The notes under the pieces: generated by a model
Databases searched by the model: none
Told to the model about the DNA's origin: nothing
What the model saw: the letters and a program-made list of their open reading frames with translations, nothing else
NCBI GenBank assembly: GCA_025667525.1
Contig: CM046878.1
Coordinates: 576,642,868-576,706,867 of the forward strand
Origin: Glebionis coronaria
Lineage: Eukaryota; Streptophyta; Magnoliopsida; Asterales; Asteraceae
Reading direction: 5' to 3'
Length of the DNA stretch: 64,000 nucleotides
Made by a program: the position numbers and the translations under genes
Shown here: piece after piece, positions 61,144-64,000 of the stretch
Numbering within the stretch: the first letter of the stretch is position 1
Layout: the number at the start of each line of letters is the position of its first letter

Positions 61144-64000
61144 ATGAATAATCAAAACTCTTGCTTAAACAGCACGGTTGTTAAGTCATTCCTTGAAAAG
61201 ATGAAATTGACTGAGAATAACTTTGTTGATTGGTATCGTGCTCTTCGGATAGCACTCGAAACTGATGACTTGGTTAAATACCTTGAGCAACCAATTCCTG
61301 ATCTACCTGCAATTCTGCCTCATGCTCATGAAGGACCAGAGCAAGACCCGGATTTACATCCAACTTGGGTCAGAAGGTCACGAGAAATCGCTGGCCTTAT
61401 GCTCATGACTATGTCCCCTGAACTCCAGAAACTTTTGGAGGGTCACGGCGCATGGTCTATGATGGAAGAATTGAAGACCATGTTCACTGAACAAGCTGAT
61501 CAAGAACTCCTTGATGTTGTACGTGCCTTTCACGCGTGTAAACATGAGGATGGACAATCTGTGAGCTCCTATGTCTTGAAGATGAAGGGGTTCATAGAGA
61601 ATTTGGAACGTTTGGGTCACCCCATGTCCTTGAAACTTTCGGTCAGCCTAATTTTAGCCTCACTGAATAAGGACTATGATAGGTTTGTGCAAGACTATAA
61701 CATGCATGGCCTGGGGAAGACAATACCTGAATTGCATGCCATGCTTAAGTTGCATGAGAAAACATTTCCAAAGAAGGTTGCACCTGCTACTCCTAATACC
61801 ATTAATGCTATTAGGGCAGGAAGGGTTCAAAAGCCTAACAAGGCTAAACCGTCTAATGCTGCAAAGGGTAAGAATCGTGGTAAAGGGAAGAAAGTAGCTA
61901 ACTTCACTCCTAGAGCCAAGATTCCCCCTCCACCAAGAAGAGAGAATCCTGTTAAGGATGCCATTTGTCACCACTGTGGTGAAATTGGTCATTGGAAGAG
62001 AAACTGTCCAGAGTATCTCACTGAGTTGTGGAAGAGAAAGAAGTCCTCACAAGGAGCTAGCACTTCAGGTATCTTCACGATAGAACTCTTTACTTTTCCT
62101 AATAAATCTTGGGTTTATGACACTGGTTGTGGTACTCACATCTGTAATACTACTCAGGGTCTAAGGATAAGTAAGAAGCTGAAGCCAGGAGCTTTGAATC
62201 TGTACGTGGGCAATGGTCATCGTGCAGCTGTTGAAGCCATTGGTGTTTTTCAATTATTTCTCCCTAGTGGACTGGTTGTTATGTTGAATAATTGTCATTA
62301 CGCACCTTCTATTTCTAGAGGGATTGTTTCAGTTTCATGTTTGTATGACGATGGATTTGTTAATCGTTTTGAGAATAATGCAAGTATTTCGGTTTCGAAA
62401 AATAATATGTTTTATTTTAATGTTGTTCCTAGTAATGGTATTTATGAAATTGATATGTGTGATTCTAATGCAAACAATAGTTCTATGTATGCTATGAGCA
62501 ACAAAAGGGCCAAATCTAATTTGGACTCTACATTGCTATGGCATTGTCGCCTTGGCCACATAAGCAAAAAGCGCATTAAGCAATTACAATCTGATGGATT
62601 GCTCAAGTCAAACAATGATGATTCCTTTGACAAATGTGTTTCATGCTTATCTGGAAAGATGGCACGTAAACCTTATTCACATCAAGTGGAGAGGGCTAAA
62701 GATCTACTTGGACTAATCCACACCGATGTATGTGGTCCATTTAGAACCGTGTCAAGACAAGGTGCAAGTTACTTCGTCACTTTCACTGACGACTATAGTC
62801 GTTATGGTTATGTTTACTTGCTAAAGCATAAACATGAAGTGTTTGAAACATTTAAGGTGTTTCAAAAGGAAGTAGAAAATCAACTCGGTAAAACCATAAA
62901 GGCACTACGATCGGATCGTGGAGGTGAATTTATGAGTTATGAATTTCTGGAGCATCTTAAGGAACATGGGATAGTTTCCCAAAGAACTCCTCCATATACA
63001 CCACAACACAATGGTGTGTCTGAGAGAAGAAATAGAACCCTACTTGATATGGTTCGTTCCATGATGGCCCAAACAACTCTTCCTAAATACTTTTGGGATT
63101 ATGCTCTTGAGTCTGCTGCTCGCATACTCAATATGGTTCCAACTAAGAAGGTTGAAAAGACTCCATACGAAGTATGGTATGGGCAAGCCCCTAAGCTGTC
63201 TTACTTAAAGGTCTGGGGATGTGAGGCTCTTGTTAAGCGTGACACGCTTATCAAACCTGACAAACTAGAGCCCCGATCTGTTAAGTGTATATTTGTAGGT
63301 TACCCAAAGGAAACGATGGGTTACTCCTTCTACTACCCACCCGAGAACAAAGTATTTGTTGCTCGAAATACTGAATTCCTAGAGAGCAATCTTATGAATC
63401 AAGAAGCAAGTGGGAGTATAGAGGATCTTGAAGTAATTCAAGATGAAGATATACATCCTTCTGAAAACACTAGCAATCATGAAGAGGATGATCAAGAAAT
63501 TGATGAACCTATAAGTGATATAGCTCCCATTCGAAAGTCTACGAGGACTAGGCGTGCTCCTGACCGTATGTGTTTATAGATTGACGCTGAGGAACATGAG
63601 TTAGGGGATCATAATGAACCCACTAACTTCAAAGCTGCATTAGCAGATCCTGAATCTGACAAATGGCTGGATGCTATGAATGTGGAGATGCAATCCATGA
63701 AAGACAATAATGTCTGGATCTTAGTAGACCTTCCCCCTAACGCTAGAACTGTTAGTGGCAAGTGGTTGTACAAGAAGAAGACCGACATGGATGGCAATGT
63801 ACACACCTTTAAAGCTCGATATGTAGCGAGGGGCTTCACTCAAACCTTCGGGGTTGATTATGAAGAGACCTTCTCTCCTGTTGCGGATATCAAAGCTATA
63901 AGGATTCTTTTAGCCATAGCCGCGTTCTATGACTATGAGATTTGGCAAATGGATGTTAAAACCGCCTTCCTCAATGGACTGCTTTACGAAGAAGTCTATA
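61144..64000 (+). pseudogene. Copia Gag-Pol polyprotein, partial, one stop
   Basis: The frame opens at 61144 (MNNQNSCLNSTV). Gag spans about residues 1-270, the zinc knuckle CHHCGEIGHWKRNC is near 278, protease YDTGCGTHICN near 325, integrase zinc region LLWHCRLGHISKKRIK near 465, and integrase core HTDVCGPF, RSDRGGEF and TPQHNGVSERRNRT near 530-635. TAG at 63577-63579 stops the frame after DRMCL, where the family normally continues. The same frame then runs open to the edge with reverse transcriptase motifs WLDAMNVEMQSM and WQMDVKTAFLNG. One nonsense change is the only defect seen. The protein is incomplete because the window ends. Confidence 0.93.

Larger units (their letters stand above)
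58596..64000 (+). mobile_element. Ty1/copia retrotransposon, left part only
   Basis: The 5' LTR (58596-59555) starts TGTTGAGATATG and ends ATCCCAACA. A primer-like TGGCATCACGAGTC follows. Leader, gag, protease, integrase and the beginning of reverse transcriptase follow to the window edge. The 3' LTR must lie beyond 64000. The expected 5-bp duplication at the other end would be AGAGC. Confidence 0.92.

Overview
This window is plant nuclear DNA made almost entirely of transposable elements. It has no rRNA, tRNA, bacterial operon or organelle signature, and I see no intact ordinary host gene. It shows long (TA)n microsatellites, spliced transposase genes with GT/AG introns, plant Ty1/copia and Ty3/gypsy chromovirus polyproteins, Helitron ends and a CACTA transposon. 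The styles of the gag and CCHC proteins recall repeat families I know from Asteraceae (Tanacetum, Artemisia, Chrysanthemum relatives). The family assignment is from memory and is an inference.

Layout. 1-1094: AT-rich repeats and a TA microsatellite. 1095-3003: a terminal-inverted-repeat element set between two (TA)n tracts. 3188 to about 8203: a minus-strand Helitron with a CTAG terminus, a 3' hairpin and probable captured exons. About 8204-10325: a second, head-to-head Helitron remnant with diverged tandem repeats. 10352-18163: a complete non-autonomous LTR retrotransposon (2,039-bp LTRs, TSD GTGTT) with only a gag-like gene. 18811-21060: a foldback element whose arms are 20-bp tandem repeats in opposite orientation. 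23097-48603: a CACTA (En/Spm) transposon with 3-bp TSD AGT. 50086-54684: a Ty1/copia element (247-bp LTRs, TSD GGTAC). 58596 to the window end: the left part of another copia element. The DNA between them (about 18.2-18.8, 21.1-23.1, 48.6-50.1 and 54.7-58.6 kb) is an old diverged non-coding repeat family, present in both orientations, with a LINE tail near 56.2 kb.

The CACTA element is the centrepiece. It carries palindromic subterminal motifs, a 145-nt near-perfect palindrome at the right end, a 75-copy array of exact 41-bp units, an antisense two-exon gene for a GRF-type zinc-finger protein, a 200-nt imperfect hairpin just upstream of the transposase, a TNP2-type transposase gene (three exons, two in-frame stops) and a second six-exon gene of the Transposase_24/TNPA type. 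Intron 2 of that second gene holds a complete, very young Tekay-like Ty3/gypsy chromovirus (34417-46093, opposite strand, TSD AAATT) with a single long open gag-pol frame.

Sequence of events inferred: an old repeat locus, then the CACTA insertion, then the gypsy insertion into a CACTA intron. The TR-GAG-like element and the copia elements entered separately. All dating rests on LTR similarity judged by eye.
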